A stretch of DNA of 64,000 bases from the NCBI RefSeq assembly GCF_900112245.1, contig NZ_FOYX01000003.1, positions 124,001 through 188,000 of the forward strand, read 5' to 3'. Position 1 is the stretch's first letter. Each line of letters opens with the position of its first letter. Origin of the DNA: Maribacter stanieri (GTDB lineage: Bacteria > Bacteroidota > Bacteroidia > Flavobacteriales > Flavobacteriaceae). The notes beneath the pieces were generated by a model that did no database searches, had not been told where the DNA came from, and saw only the letters and a list, made by a program, of their open reading frames with translations. A program made the position numbers and the translations under genes. Shown piece after piece: positions 55,977 to 64,000 of the stretch.

Positions 55977-57658
55977 TACAAAAATATCTAAATTATAATG
56001 CGCAACGTTATGCCTCTAAATGGCTTGTGTTATGCATTGACCTACTAACGGTAGTTTTCGCTTTTATATTATCTTATTTTATTCGATTTAATTTAACCTT
56101 AAATTTTGATGTTCATAATTTTTTGGTTCAAATACCTTTGGTAGCTGTAGCAGCATTAATGGCTTTCTTAATTGTAGGGTCTTATAAGGGAGTTGTTCGG
56201 CATACAGGGGTTAGAGATGTATATAATATTTTTAACGCAGTATGTTTCTTTAGTATATTGGTCATTTTTATTGTAATGATTAATAGGCAGATGGATATTT
56301 TAAGTCAGTTTACAATACCGCTATCTATTATTATTATAAATAGTTTAATTGCTTTTATAGGTCTTGCCGCTTCTCGTTTTGTTTTTAAATCATTTTATAA
56401 CAAAATGAATAGCACTATAAAAGTGACTAAGAATATCTTGATTTATGGTGCTGGAGATTCTGGAGTGTTAACACATGGTGCGATTGAAAATAACAGTAAA
56501 AGTCGTTATAAAGTTATTGGATATATTGATAGAGATGCCAAAAAAATCGGTAAGAATATTAATGGAGTACCTGTATTTGCTAGAAGAACGTTAACTGAGG
56601 CTTTTATAGTTAAGAATAATATTTCTGAAATTATTTTTTCAATACAAAATATTGATTCAGTCAAATTGAGAAAAACAGTGGAAGGCTTAGTTGATTTACC
56701 TATTGTTGTTAAAATTGTTCCACCTATTGAAGATTGGATTAACGGAGAGTTGAAAGTTTCTCAAATAAAGCAAGTTCAAATTGAAGATTTATTAGATCGA
56801 GCTCCAATTACTATTAAGAATAGTAAAATTGCAATGGAGTTGATGAATAAAACTATAATGGTAACAGGTGGAGCAGGGTCTATAGGTAGTGAAATTGTTC
56901 GACAGATTTGTAATTATGGTTATAAATCGTTGATTATTATTGATTCCGCTGAATCAGCATTATATGATTTACAACAAGAATTAAAACAAAATGGTTTTCA
57001 TAATTTTATACCGATTGTCACAGATATTCGAGATAAAAATAGGATGAATGCTCTTTTTGGAGAACATAGGCCAAATATTGTTTTTCATGCTGCGGCATAT
57101 AAACATGTTCCATTGATGGAATACAATTCTTATGAAGCCATAAAAATTAATATTGGAGGAACTAAAAATGTTGCAGATTTATCTGTTTTACATGGAGTAG
57201 AAAAATTTGTTTTTGTTTCTACGGATAAAGCTGTAAACCCAACTAATGTAATGGGAGCAACTAAGAGAATTGCAGAAATTTATATTAGTTGTATGCAAAA
57301 GGAAAATAAAACCAAATTTATTACTACCAGATTTGGAAATGTTTTAGGTTCTAACGGTTCAGTTATTCCACTATTTAGAAAACAAATAGAGAAAGGTGGA
57401 CCTTTAACTTTGACACATAAAGATATAACGAGATATTTCATGACCATACCAGAAGCTTCACAGCTAGTTTTAGAGGCAGGGGCAATGGGAGAAGGAGGTG
57501 AGATTTTTATTTTTGATATGGGTGAATCGGTTAAGATATTTGATTTGGCTAAAAACATGATTAAATTATCCGGTTTACGTTATCCAGAAGATATTGATAT
57601 TAAGATTACAGGTTTGCGACCGGGTGAAAAGCTATATGAAGAACTTTTGGCAAATTGA
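55973..57658 (+). CDS. PglF/CapD-like UDP-GlcNAc 4,6-dehydratase, C-terminus cut by in-frame TGA
   Basis: As read, the protein has 561 residues. About four N-terminal membrane helices (about 15-140) precede a nucleotide-binding region (NILIYGAGDSGVLTHGAI near 160) and an SDR catalytic domain with VTGGAGSIGSEIVRQI near 299 and STDKAVNPTNVMGATKR near 425. The last is the PglF-type catalytic stretch, in which Met replaces the usual SDR Tyr. The frame stops at TGA 57656-57658 immediately after GLRPGEKLYEELLAN. Beyond it the same frame continues with ENTLPTYHQKI, the usual family ending, through to 57904 (643 codons in all, the normal length). Either the gene is a recent nonsense mutant, the read has an error, or the stop is read through. 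The core is intact, so partial activity is possible. Confidence 0.88.
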   Translation: MIQKYLNYNAQRYASKWLVLCIDLLTVVFAFILSYFIRFNLTLNFDVHNFLVQIPLVAVAALMAFLIVGSYKGVVRHTGVRDVYNIFNAVCFFSILVIFIVMINRQMDILSQFTIPLSIIIINSLIAFIGLAASRFVFKSFYNKMNSTIKVTKNILIYGAGDSGVLTHGAIENNSKSRYKVIGYIDRDAKKIGKNINGVPVFARRTLTEAFIVKNNISEIIFSIQNIDSVKLRKTVEGLVDLPIVVKIVPPIEDWINGELKVSQIKQVQIEDLLDRAPITIKNSKIAMELMNKTIMVTGGAGSIGSEIVRQICNYGYKSLIIIDSAESALYDLQQELKQNGFHNFIPIVTDIRDKNRMNALFGEHRPNIVFHAAAYKHVPLMEYNSYEAIKINIGGTKNVADLSVLHGVEKFVFVSTDKAVNPTNVMGATKRIAEIYISCMQKENKTKFITTRFGNVLGSNGSVIPLFRKQIEKGGPLTLTHKDITRYFMTIPEASQLVLEAGAMGEGGEIFIFDMGESVKIFDLAKNMIKLSGLRYPEDIDIKITGLRPGEKLYEELLAN

Positions 57659-57904
57659 GAAAATACCTTGCCTACATATCATCAAAAGATAAAGATTAGC
57701 AAGGTTCGAGAGGTAGAATATGCTAAAGTAAGGTCAAAAATTGATGAATTGTGTATTACCAATATGTTTTTCAGCGGTAATACAGTAAAATTGATGAAGG
57801 AGATTGTACCTGAATATATATCGAAAAATTCTGATTTGTGTGACTTTGATAAAGAAGAGTCAAAGAAAGACTCGGAACAAAAGCTTAAAATAGTAAAATC
57901 TTAA
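57659..57904 (+). pseudogene. Detached C-terminal segment of the PglF-like dehydratase
   Basis: These 82 codons, including the final TAA, directly follow the in-frame TGA in the same reading frame. LPTYHQKIKISKVREVEY and LMKEIVPEYISKNSD match the normal C-terminal tail of flavobacterial PglF/CapD-like proteins. The only start available at the front is a TTG (57668) inside the family motif, so an independent small gene is unlikely. It lies 23 bases before wza. Confidence 0.75.
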
Positions 57905-57927
57905 AATCAATCTAAAATTAAAATTAA

Positions 57928-58704
57928 ATGAATCGTTTATCTGTAATTAAATCAAAAACATTTCTTTTTTTGAGTACAATATTTTTATTGCACTCGTGTG
58001 CTTCTCATAAAGATGTTGTGTATTTTCAAGGTGTTGGAGATTATGAAACAAATGTTGGTGAGAATAATCATTCTCAGACATTCAAGGTAGATGATGTTGT
58101 TTCTATAAATGTATCTACTTTGGATCCCCAAGCGAGTATGCCATTTAATTTAGTTAAAGGTATGGATGAAAGTAGTTTAAGAGCAGAACAATTAGATTAC
58201 ATTATAGATAAAAGTGGGAATATAGATTTTCCGGTTGTTGGTCAAGTGAAAATTGCTGGTTTAACAGCAGAAAAGACTAAAGAATTATTAAAGGAAAAAT
58301 TAAGTAACTATTTGAAGGATCCAATTATAAATATTCGTTTAAAGAATTTTACTGTTACAATATTAGGAGAAGTAAAATCTCCGGGAACTTATCCTGTTAT
58401 TGGTGAACAAATAACTATTCTTGAAGCTTTAGGCTTGGCAAATGATTTAACTATAAAGGGTAAAAGAGATAATGTTTTAGTAATTCGTGATTTTGATGGT
58501 ACTAAGGTTTATCATCGCATTAATTTGACAAGTAAAGAAGCTCTTGACTCTCCAGTATATTATTTGACACAAAATGATGTAGTATATGTGGAACCTAATA
58601 AATCAGCGATTACTGCTTCATCATTGGATAATAGAGCTACCATTTTGGTATCTATAGCTTCTGTTTTAATCACTTCTTCCGTTTTAATTTTAACTAGAAA
58701 TTAA
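57928..58704 (+). CDS. wza: Polysaccharide export outer-membrane lipoprotein Wza
   Basis: The 258-residue protein forms the outer-membrane channel for capsule export. It has a signal ending LHSC (C24, lipobox), then CASHKDVVYFQGVGDYE. The Poly_export domain (about 45-135) has YIIDKSGNIDFPVVGQVKIAG, and a SLBB domain (about 140-220) has VTILGEVKSPGTYPVIGEQ. A final hydrophobic stretch (about 233-256) is a possible membrane anchor, as in short Bacteroidota Wza proteins. It sits 23 bases after the dehydratase remnant and 37 bases before wzc. Confidence 0.93.
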   Translation: MNRLSVIKSKTFLFLSTIFLLHSCASHKDVVYFQGVGDYETNVGENNHSQTFKVDDVVSINVSTLDPQASMPFNLVKGMDESSLRAEQLDYIIDKSGNIDFPVVGQVKIAGLTAEKTKELLKEKLSNYLKDPIINIRLKNFTVTILGEVKSPGTYPVIGEQITILEALGLANDLTIKGKRDNVLVIRDFDGTKVYHRINLTSKEALDSPVYYLTQNDVVYVEPNKSAITASSLDNRATILVSIASVLITSSVLILTRN

Positions 58705-58741
58705 GTAGTTATAAATTATATCAATATAATAATATATTTTC

Positions 58742-61117
58742 ATGAGTGAAACTGTAAATACAAATCAAACCTTAAGTGAAACACTTAAGGTTTATACAAA
58801 AAAATGGAAATGGTTTGTAGTGGGTGCAATAATAGCCATTTTGTTGGCCACAATTTATTTAAGGTATGCTACTCCTCAATATGCAGGGCAAGCTAAAATT
58901 CATATTATTGAAGAAAAAAATGCCTCGTCAGAATTAGCTGCTTTTAGCGATTTAGATATTTTGGGTGTGGGTGGAACGAATAAAGTTGAAGACGAAATTG
59001 AAATATTAAACTCAAGGTCAAATTTTATTGAAGTTGTTAAAGATTTAAAATTAAATATTAGATATAATGTACTCGGTAATGTAAAAACATCTGAGGTATA
59101 TAGAAAAAGACCTTTTAACATAAATTTTATTGCTAATGATTCTATTATCAATAATTCTCAATTGACATTTTATGTTGATATTCAAGATTCTAATAATTTT
59201 GGATTTAATCTTTTGGAAGATGGACCTGTTAAAATTTATTCTTATGGTAAGAATATTGAAACACCAATTGGGGATATAGTACTAACTCCAAATACTGAAT
59301 TTCTTAAACAATTTTCAGGAAAGAGAATATTCATTGAAATTATGCCAATTTTTACTGTGGCAGAAGCTTATCAACTTAATACGTTGATAAGTGCTATAGG
59401 TGAAAAATCTAATATAATTAATATCGAATTAACGGATCCAATACCTCAAAAGAGTATAGATATTCTAAATGGTTTGATTAATGAATATAATGAAAATGGG
59501 ATTCTTGATAAAAAAATAATAGCTGATAGGACTTCGAATTTTATTGACGATAGAATTAAAGAAATTTCAGGTGATTTGACTTCGGTGGATCAAGATGCAC
59601 AAGATTTTAAAACTTCAAAAGGGGTTACTGATATTGCCAATGAATCTAATATTGCTCTAAATTTAAGTGCAGCCAATAGGCAAGAACTGGAGAATGCTAA
59701 AACACAATTAAATATAGCTAACGGAATGAACCAGATTCTTTCTGATGAGAATGGATTTGATGTTATTCCTTCAAACGTTGGTCTTTCTGACCCTAGTATT
59801 GCAAATACTACAGCTAAATATAATGAACTTGCTTTAGAACGTAAGCGTTTATTGAAAAGTGCAGATGAACAAAATCCTATTATTGTTAATCTAGATGAAC
59901 AATTAGCTGGTTTAAAAGGTAATATTAAGAGCAGTTTGTCCGGTATGGAGAGGAATTTAGGAATGCAAGTGAATAATTTGAGCGGACAATTATCTCGTAT
60001 AAATTCAAAAATCTACTCTGCCCCCAGTAATTCAAGACAGCTTAGAGATATTGAAAGACAACAGCAGACTACGGAGTCATTATTTCTTTATCTTCTTCAA
60101 AAGCGTGAAGAGTCTCAGATTGCCATGGCTTCAAGTTCACCTAAATCCAAGGTTATAGATAGTGCTCATCTTGTGCAACAAGAACCAGTTAAACCTAAAA
60201 ATGGGTTGGTTTATTTATCATCGCTGATATTAGGACTATTAGTACCTTTTGGATTCATTTACGCTAAAGATTTATTGGATACTAAAATTCATAACAAACA
60301 TAGTTTAGAGAAATTTACAAATGAAGTACCAGTATTAGGTGAATTACCTAGACTGTCGAAAAAGGATAGTAAGATTATTATTAATGATGATCGATCGGTT
60401 TTAGCAGAAGCTTTACGTATTATAAGGGCTAATTTAGATTTTTTAATTAAAACTAAACACGCTAACGATAGAAATAAGAACAATATAATATATGTTACCT
60501 CTAGTACACCTGGTGAAGGAAAAACGTTTGTTTCTTCTAATTTATCAATGATATTAGCAAGTACTGATAAAAAAGTTCTTTTAGTAGGTGCAGATATTAG
60601 AAATCCTAAATTATATTCTTTCTTTTCTGGAGATGCGGTCGATAAACTTAAAACTCCTTCTAGAAATAAGGATGCAGGTTTAACGGAATTTTTACTAGAC
60701 GATACTATTCAAGTTAAAGATATTATTAGACCAATGTTGGTACATCATAATACTATTGATGTTATATATTCAGGTAAAATCCCGCCAAATCCTGCGGAGC
60801 TATTATTGAGTACTAAAGTGAATGATTTATTGAAGGAAGTGTCTGAAATGTATGATTATGTAATTGTAGATACAGCGCCAATGATGGTTGTAAGTGATAC
60901 CCTAATGATAGCACCTTATGCAGATCATATTATTTACGTAACTAGAGCAGGGGTTACGGATGAAACTGCTGTTAAGTTTCCATTAAGTCTTCGTGATGAA
61001 GGTAAGTTGAAAGGAATATCTTTTGTAGTAAATGATGTAACTTTAGACGAATTGGGCTATGGCGGTAAATATGGTTACGGTTATAGTAAGACAAGTAAAA
61101 AATGGTGGAAATTTTAA
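58742..61117 (+). CDS. wzc: Polysaccharide co-polymerase / tyrosine autokinase Wzc
   Basis: Wzc controls chain length and export and cycles between phosphorylated and dephosphorylated states. The 791-residue protein has a Wzz domain between two membrane helices (about 24-43 and 487-509), with coiled-coil segments (about 265-460). A BY-kinase domain follows with Walker A STPGEGKTFVSS (about 587-598), Walker A' VLLVGADIRNPKL and Walker B YDYVIVDTAP. The C-terminal tail has clustered tyrosines (LGYGGKYGYGYSKTS). In the A' motif the usual LLIDADLR is VGADIR, but the key aspartate is kept. It is convergent with the phosphatase gene, and its terminator lies inside that gene. Confidence 0.94.
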   Translation: MSETVNTNQTLSETLKVYTKKWKWFVVGAIIAILLATIYLRYATPQYAGQAKIHIIEEKNASSELAAFSDLDILGVGGTNKVEDEIEILNSRSNFIEVVKDLKLNIRYNVLGNVKTSEVYRKRPFNINFIANDSIINNSQLTFYVDIQDSNNFGFNLLEDGPVKIYSYGKNIETPIGDIVLTPNTEFLKQFSGKRIFIEIMPIFTVAEAYQLNTLISAIGEKSNIINIELTDPIPQKSIDILNGLINEYNENGILDKKIIADRTSNFIDDRIKEISGDLTSVDQDAQDFKTSKGVTDIANESNIALNLSAANRQELENAKTQLNIANGMNQILSDENGFDVIPSNVGLSDPSIANTTAKYNELALERKRLLKSADEQNPIIVNLDEQLAGLKGNIKSSLSGMERNLGMQVNNLSGQLSRINSKIYSAPSNSRQLRDIERQQQTTESLFLYLLQKREESQIAMASSSPKSKVIDSAHLVQQEPVKPKNGLVYLSSLILGLLVPFGFIYAKDLLDTKIHNKHSLEKFTNEVPVLGELPRLSKKDSKIIINDDRSVLAEALRIIRANLDFLIKTKHANDRNKNNIIYVTSSTPGEGKTFVSSNLSMILASTDKKVLLVGADIRNPKLYSFFSGDAVDKLKTPSRNKDAGLTEFLLDDTIQVKDIIRPMLVHHNTIDVIYSGKIPPNPAELLLSTKVNDLLKEVSEMYDYVIVDTAPMMVVSDTLMIAPYADHIIYVTRAGVTDETAVKFPLSLRDEGKLKGISFVVNDVTLDELGYGGKYGYGYSKTSKKWWKF

Positions 61118-61123
61118 TCTACC

Positions 61124-61864
61124 TTATTTAAAATTATAAATAGTTTTTTCTATTACAGGTTTTATAAGCATCAGTGTTTTTTCATTGATGCTTATTTTTT
61201 TTAAATAATTTAGTTGAGAGATTTTGTGAACGTCGCTCGCCATAAAATCTATTAAATTATTTTTAAGTAACCACAGGGCTGTCTTATTTACTTCTTTTCC
61301 GTAATAATCACTTAAAGACAATATATTCAATTGAAATAATAATCCTTCATCTTTATATTGCGTATAATTTCTAAGATTTTTATGTAAATACGCATACCGT
61401 TCTGGATGCGCGAAGATTGGAAACAACCCGGAACTCTTAATTTTTTGAACTGCACTATCAAAATTAATAGAAGCCTGTAAATACGACATCTCAATTAGAA
61501 GGTAGCTTTTGGTTAAAGGCATTATATTTTTCTCGTCAAGTAGTTTTGCAAAGCCAGAATCAATCATATGTTCTGCTGCTATATCAACATTTACGTGCTC
61601 TAAATTATTCATATTGAGAGCATTCTTAAGTATTGATAGGGAGCTATTGATAGTTAATGGTGTATTGGGATAATAATTCTCCATAATATGAGGGGTACAA
61701 ATAAAATCTGTCACTCCAAATTCATTAAAACCTTTAATCAGTTCAATGGAATCTTCAACAGTCTTTGCACCATCATCTATACCTGGTAATAAATGGTTAT
61801 GAACATCTATAAAACCTTCTAAATGATCTATTAAAAAATGTTTCTTGGAGAAAAAATTAAACAT
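61124..61864 (-). CDS. PHP-type protein-tyrosine phosphatase (CpsB/YwqE-like)
   Basis: The 246-residue protein has the PHP metal-site motif DVHNHLLPGIDDGAKT near 20, then CTPHIMENYYPN near 57, and IFAHPERYAYL near 155, with LIDFMASDVHK near 210. Members of this group dephosphorylate the C-terminal tyrosines of BY-kinases such as Wzc. Its convergent position six bases from the wzc stop makes that partner very likely. Start is ATG. Confidence 0.92.
   Translation of the reverse strand: MFNFFSKKHFLIDHLEGFIDVHNHLLPGIDDGAKTVEDSIELIKGFNEFGVTDFICTPHIMENYYPNTPLTINSSLSILKNALNMNNLEHVNVDIAAEHMIDSGFAKLLDEKNIMPLTKSYLLIEMSYLQASINFDSAVQKIKSSGLFPIFAHPERYAYLHKNLRNYTQYKDEGLLFQLNILSLSDYYGKEVNKTALWLLKNNLIDFMASDVHKISQLNYLKKISINEKTLMLIKPVIEKTIYNFK
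61164..61202 (+). terminator. wzc terminator inside the 3' end of the phosphatase gene
   Basis: ATAAGCATCAGTG (61164-61176) pairs with CATTGATGCTTAT (61183-61195), one G-T pair, followed by a run of T to 61202 on the plus strand. It lies 47 bases past the wzc stop, within the coding end of the convergent phosphatase gene. Confidence 0.75.
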
Positions 61865-62162
61865 AAGTAAGAATTAGATTTTTGTTATTTACAAGCACAA
61901 AAAAAAGTGCCTGAAATTGCATAGAAATTAGCGTTTATAGGATAGCTCTGTACGAAATTAACTATTCGTCTTTGATTATATAGAGATATAACTAAATTTT
62001 CTTATCATAATTGTTTGGTGTTTTTCAACGAATCTATTTGCAACACCATAAAACTTATGTCCTTATGGCTTAATGCCTTAGATGATTGTGAATTATGCTT
62101 ATTTATAAAATTCAAGCTATTATGATAGATATACACCTATTTTTACGGTAAAATAAATAGTC
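61865..62162. other. Divergent intergenic region between phosphatase and miaE genes
   Basis: These 298 AT-rich bases should contain both promoters. I see no clear TAnnTTTG box and no small gene. A short GCAC/GTGC hairpin at about 61897-61911 has an A-run loop and no clear function. Confidence 0.4.
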
Positions 62163-62744
62163 ATGCTTCATTTAAAACTTGCCACAGACCCAAGATGGGT
62201 GAATATCGTTGAAAAGAACATAGAAGAGATACTAACTGATCATGCATGGTGTGAACAAAAGGCAGCTACTAATGCTATTACTATTATTACTCTAAATTCT
62301 GAATACCCGGATTTAGTGACAGATTTGCTTCTTCTAGCTCAAGAAGAATTGGTTCACTTTCAAATGGTTCATGAAATTATTAAAGAGCGTGGGTTCACAC
62401 TAGGTAGAGAGCGAAAGGACAGTTATGTAAACGAACTTTATAAGTTTATGAACAAAGGTGGTAATAGGTTACAATCTATGGTAGATAGACTTTTATTTTC
62501 TGCTATGATAGAAGCAAGAAGTTGTGAACGTTTTAAATTACTTTCAGAGGAAATTCAAGATCCAGAATTATCTAAGTTTTATAAGGATTTAATGATTAGC
62601 GAAGCAGGTCATTACACCACATTTATTGGTTTTGCCCGTAAATATGGTAAAGATGTTGATGTGGATAAACGCTGGAAAGAATTAGTAGAATTTGAAGCAG
62701 AAGTAATTAAGAATTACGGAAAAGATGAAACCATACACGGCTGA
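62163..62744 (+). CDS. miaE: tRNA-(ms2io6A)-hydroxylase MiaE
   Basis: MiaE hydroxylates the isopentenyl group of ms2i6A at position 37 of tRNA with a nonhaem diiron centre. The 193-residue protein is a ferritin-like four-helix bundle. The iron ligands are visible as the glutamate in AWCEQKAATNA near 30, EELVHFQMVHE near 61, EARSCERFK near 120 and SEAGHYTTF near 152 (E-x2-H). Length and ligand spacing match MiaE. It is convergent with mnmE and single in its direction. Confidence 0.93.
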   Translation: MLHLKLATDPRWVNIVEKNIEEILTDHAWCEQKAATNAITIITLNSEYPDLVTDLLLLAQEELVHFQMVHEIIKERGFTLGRERKDSYVNELYKFMNKGGNRLQSMVDRLLFSAMIEARSCERFKLLSEEIQDPELSKFYKDLMISEAGHYTTFIGFARKYGKDVDVDKRWKELVEFEAEVIKNYGKDETIHG

Positions 62745-62761
62745 TATTTTGTTGCTTAGTT

Positions 62762-64000
62762 TTACTTCCCGATACAAAAATTAGCAAAAATATTCCCTAG
62801 CAACTCATCATTGGTTACTTGTCCTGTGATTTCTCCTAAATGGTAAAGCGCTTCCTTAACATCAATAGCCATTAAGTCACTAGAAATATTTTCTTTCATA
62901 CCAAATTGCACTTTTTCTATTTCTTCAAGTGATTTAAGTAATGAATCATAATGTCTAGTATTTGTGACAATAGTTTCGTTGTTACGAAGTGCGCCTGTAT
63001 TAACAAATTCTAAAAGGCTATTTTGTAATTCTTCTACTCCTTCCCCTGTTTTTGCAGAAAGGTATTTAACGCTATCTAAGTGCTTTCCTATCTTATCTTT
63101 ATCTAATTCTGAAAGCGTATCTGATTTATTTACCAAAAGAACTAAAGGTTTCTGAGGATTTTGATTCTTTATTTTTTCATAATCTATTACAATGTTCTTA
63201 AGTTTCTGATCATCGTTTAGAAGCTTTGAGCCATCAACTAGCAGAAGGACTACTTGAGCCTGTTCAATTTTCTCAAAAGTTCGTTTTATACCCATTCCTT
63301 CAACGACATCCTTTGTTTCACGAATACCGGCTGTGTCTATAAACCTGAAACCAATTCCGCCAATAGAAATCTCATCTTCAATAGTGTCACGGGTTGTGCC
63401 TGCAATATCTGAAACCAATGCACGCTCCTCATTTAAAAACGCATTTAGTAGCGTTGATTTTCCAACGTTGGGTTCGCCTACAATAGCTACAGGTATTCCA
63501 TTTTTAATTACATTACCAACGGCAAACGAGTCAATTAAGCTCTGTAATACTTTTTGAATTCGTGTTAAGAGTTCTTTGAATTGGGTGCGATCGGCAAATT
63601 CTACATCTTCTTCAGAAAAATCGAGTTCCAGTTCAATTAAAGAAGCAAAGTTTAATAGTTCGGTACGTAATTGTTTTATTTCATTACTAAACCCGCCACG
63701 CATTTGTTGTACTGCAATTTGGTGGCTAGCGGCATTATCACTAGAGATTAAATCGGCTACAGCTTCGGCTTGACTAAGATCCATTTTTCCATTTAGAAAT
63801 GCTCTTAATGTAAATTCTCCTGCATCGGCTGTTCTACATCCATTCCTTAAAAATAATTGAATGATTTGTTGTTGAATATATGGAGAGCCGTGGCAAGATA
63901 TTTCAATCACGTTTTCTCCAGTATACGAATGCGGATCTTTAAAAATTGATATTAATGCTTGATCTAGTACATTTTTTCCATCCTTAATATATCCTAAATG
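62762..64000 (-). CDS. mnmE: tRNA modification GTPase MnmE (5' end beyond window)
   Basis: MnmE, with MnmG, installs 5-carboxymethylaminomethyl groups on U34 of certain tRNAs. The frame runs to the right edge of the window as LGYIKDGKNVLDQALISI then SYTGENVIEISCHGSPYIQQ, so an apparent GTG start at 63910 is false and roughly 55-60 N-terminal residues lie outside. The formyl-THF-binding and helical domains surround a G domain with GEPNVGKSTLLNAF (P-loop), DTAG, and NKSD. The protein ends FCIGK, the conserved C-terminus whose cysteine is functional. Confidence 0.95.
   Translation of the reverse strand, partial: HLGYIKDGKNVLDQALISIFKDPHSYTGENVIEISCHGSPYIQQQIIQLFLRNGCRTADAGEFTLRAFLNGKMDLSQAEAVADLISSDNAASHQIAVQQMRGGFSNEIKQLRTELLNFASLIELELDFSEEDVEFADRTQFKELLTRIQKVLQSLIDSFAVGNVIKNGIPVAIVGEPNVGKSTLLNAFLNEERALVSDIAGTTRDTIEDEISIGGIGFRFIDTAGIRETKDVVEGMGIKRTFEKIEQAQVVLLLVDGSKLLNDDQKLKNIVIDYEKIKNQNPQKPLVLLVNKSDTLSELDKDKIGKHLDSVKYLSAKTGEGVEELQNSLLEFVNTGALRNNETIVTNTRHYDSLLKSLEEIEKVQFGMKENISSDLMAIDVKEALYHLGEITGQVTNDELLGNIFANFCIGK

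Noticed and set aside
57668-57904. Independent small gene with a TTG start
   Set aside because: It is in frame with the PglF-like gene across a lone TGA and carries that family's normal C-terminal sequence, so it is better read as a detached tail.
61897-61911. GCAC-A8-GTGC hairpin upstream of the phosphatase gene
   Set aside because: Four-base stem with no T-tail, upstream rather than downstream of a gene; likely chance.

Overview
The window is a low-GC chromosomal segment from a Bacteroidota bacterium, most likely a marine member of the Flavobacteriaceae. The evidence is a giant secreted protein with a type IX secretion (T9SS) C-terminal domain, a bacillithiol-type bshA gene, flavobacterial-style -7 promoter boxes (TAnnTTTG), little Shine-Dalgarno signal, several TTG starts, and lipoproteins with short lipoboxes. 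No rRNA, tRNA, CRISPR array, transposase or integrase was seen.

Layout. (1) 1-22.2 kb is core genome: rsmE and tsaD on the minus strand, divergent tamB, the glycolytic pair pfkA-gapA, a BadF-type sugar kinase, lptD with a RidA gene, a cell-wall amidase, an MCE/MlaD protein, a two-gene Fe-S oxidoreductase module, an unknown conserved gene, a NagZ-like GH3/serine-hydrolase fusion, bshA and a small lipoprotein. Much of it serves the envelope (TamB, LptD, amidase, MlaD, GH3 fusion). (2) 22.3-34.5 kb is accessory surface biology: an OmpA-family porin, a coupled formyltransferase plus FemAB-like pair, a fibronectin-like lipoprotein, and a ~2675-residue secreted protein combining a sugar-dehydrogenase-like domain, two CXXCH haem motifs, twelve PKD domains, four copies of a ~190-residue beta-rich module and a T9SS sorting domain. 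(3) 34.7-61.9 kb is a capsule/exopolysaccharide locus. The minus strand from 54.6 down to 36.9 kb carries ugd, a UDP-glucuronate 4-epimerase-like gene, a second nucleotide-sugar dehydrogenase, a flavin monooxygenase-like gene, a second FemAB-like gene, an unknown lipoprotein, wzy, wzx, three GT4 glycosyltransferases, an acetyltransferase, a PglC-type initiating transferase, and an ATP-grasp/HAD pair. The plus strand from 54.8 to 61.1 kb carries a PglE-like aminotransferase, a PglF-like dehydratase interrupted by an in-frame TGA, wza and wzc. A convergent PHP-type tyrosine phosphatase follows. (4) 62.2-64 kb returns to housekeeping with miaE and mnmE; mnmE runs off the right edge.

Inferred working of the locus: nucleotide sugars are made by Ugd, the 4-epimerase, the TviB-like dehydrogenase and the PglF/PglE-type enzymes. 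A PglC-like transferase loads the first sugar on undecaprenyl phosphate and three GT4 enzymes extend it. The acetyltransferase, FemAB-like, ATP-grasp/HAD and flavin enzymes may decorate it. Wzx flips it, Wzy polymerises it, and Wza/Wzc with the phosphatase control export. The glycosyltransferase core is visibly more AT-rich than the flanks, as expected for an exchangeable antigen locus.

The observations most worth checking are the in-frame stop in the PglF-like gene, the repeated module of the giant protein, the formyltransferase/FemAB pair, the ATP-grasp/HAD pair, the flavin monooxygenase-like enzyme in a sugar locus, and the unassigned lipoprotein beside wzy. All functional assignments come from reading motifs by eye; no database search was run.
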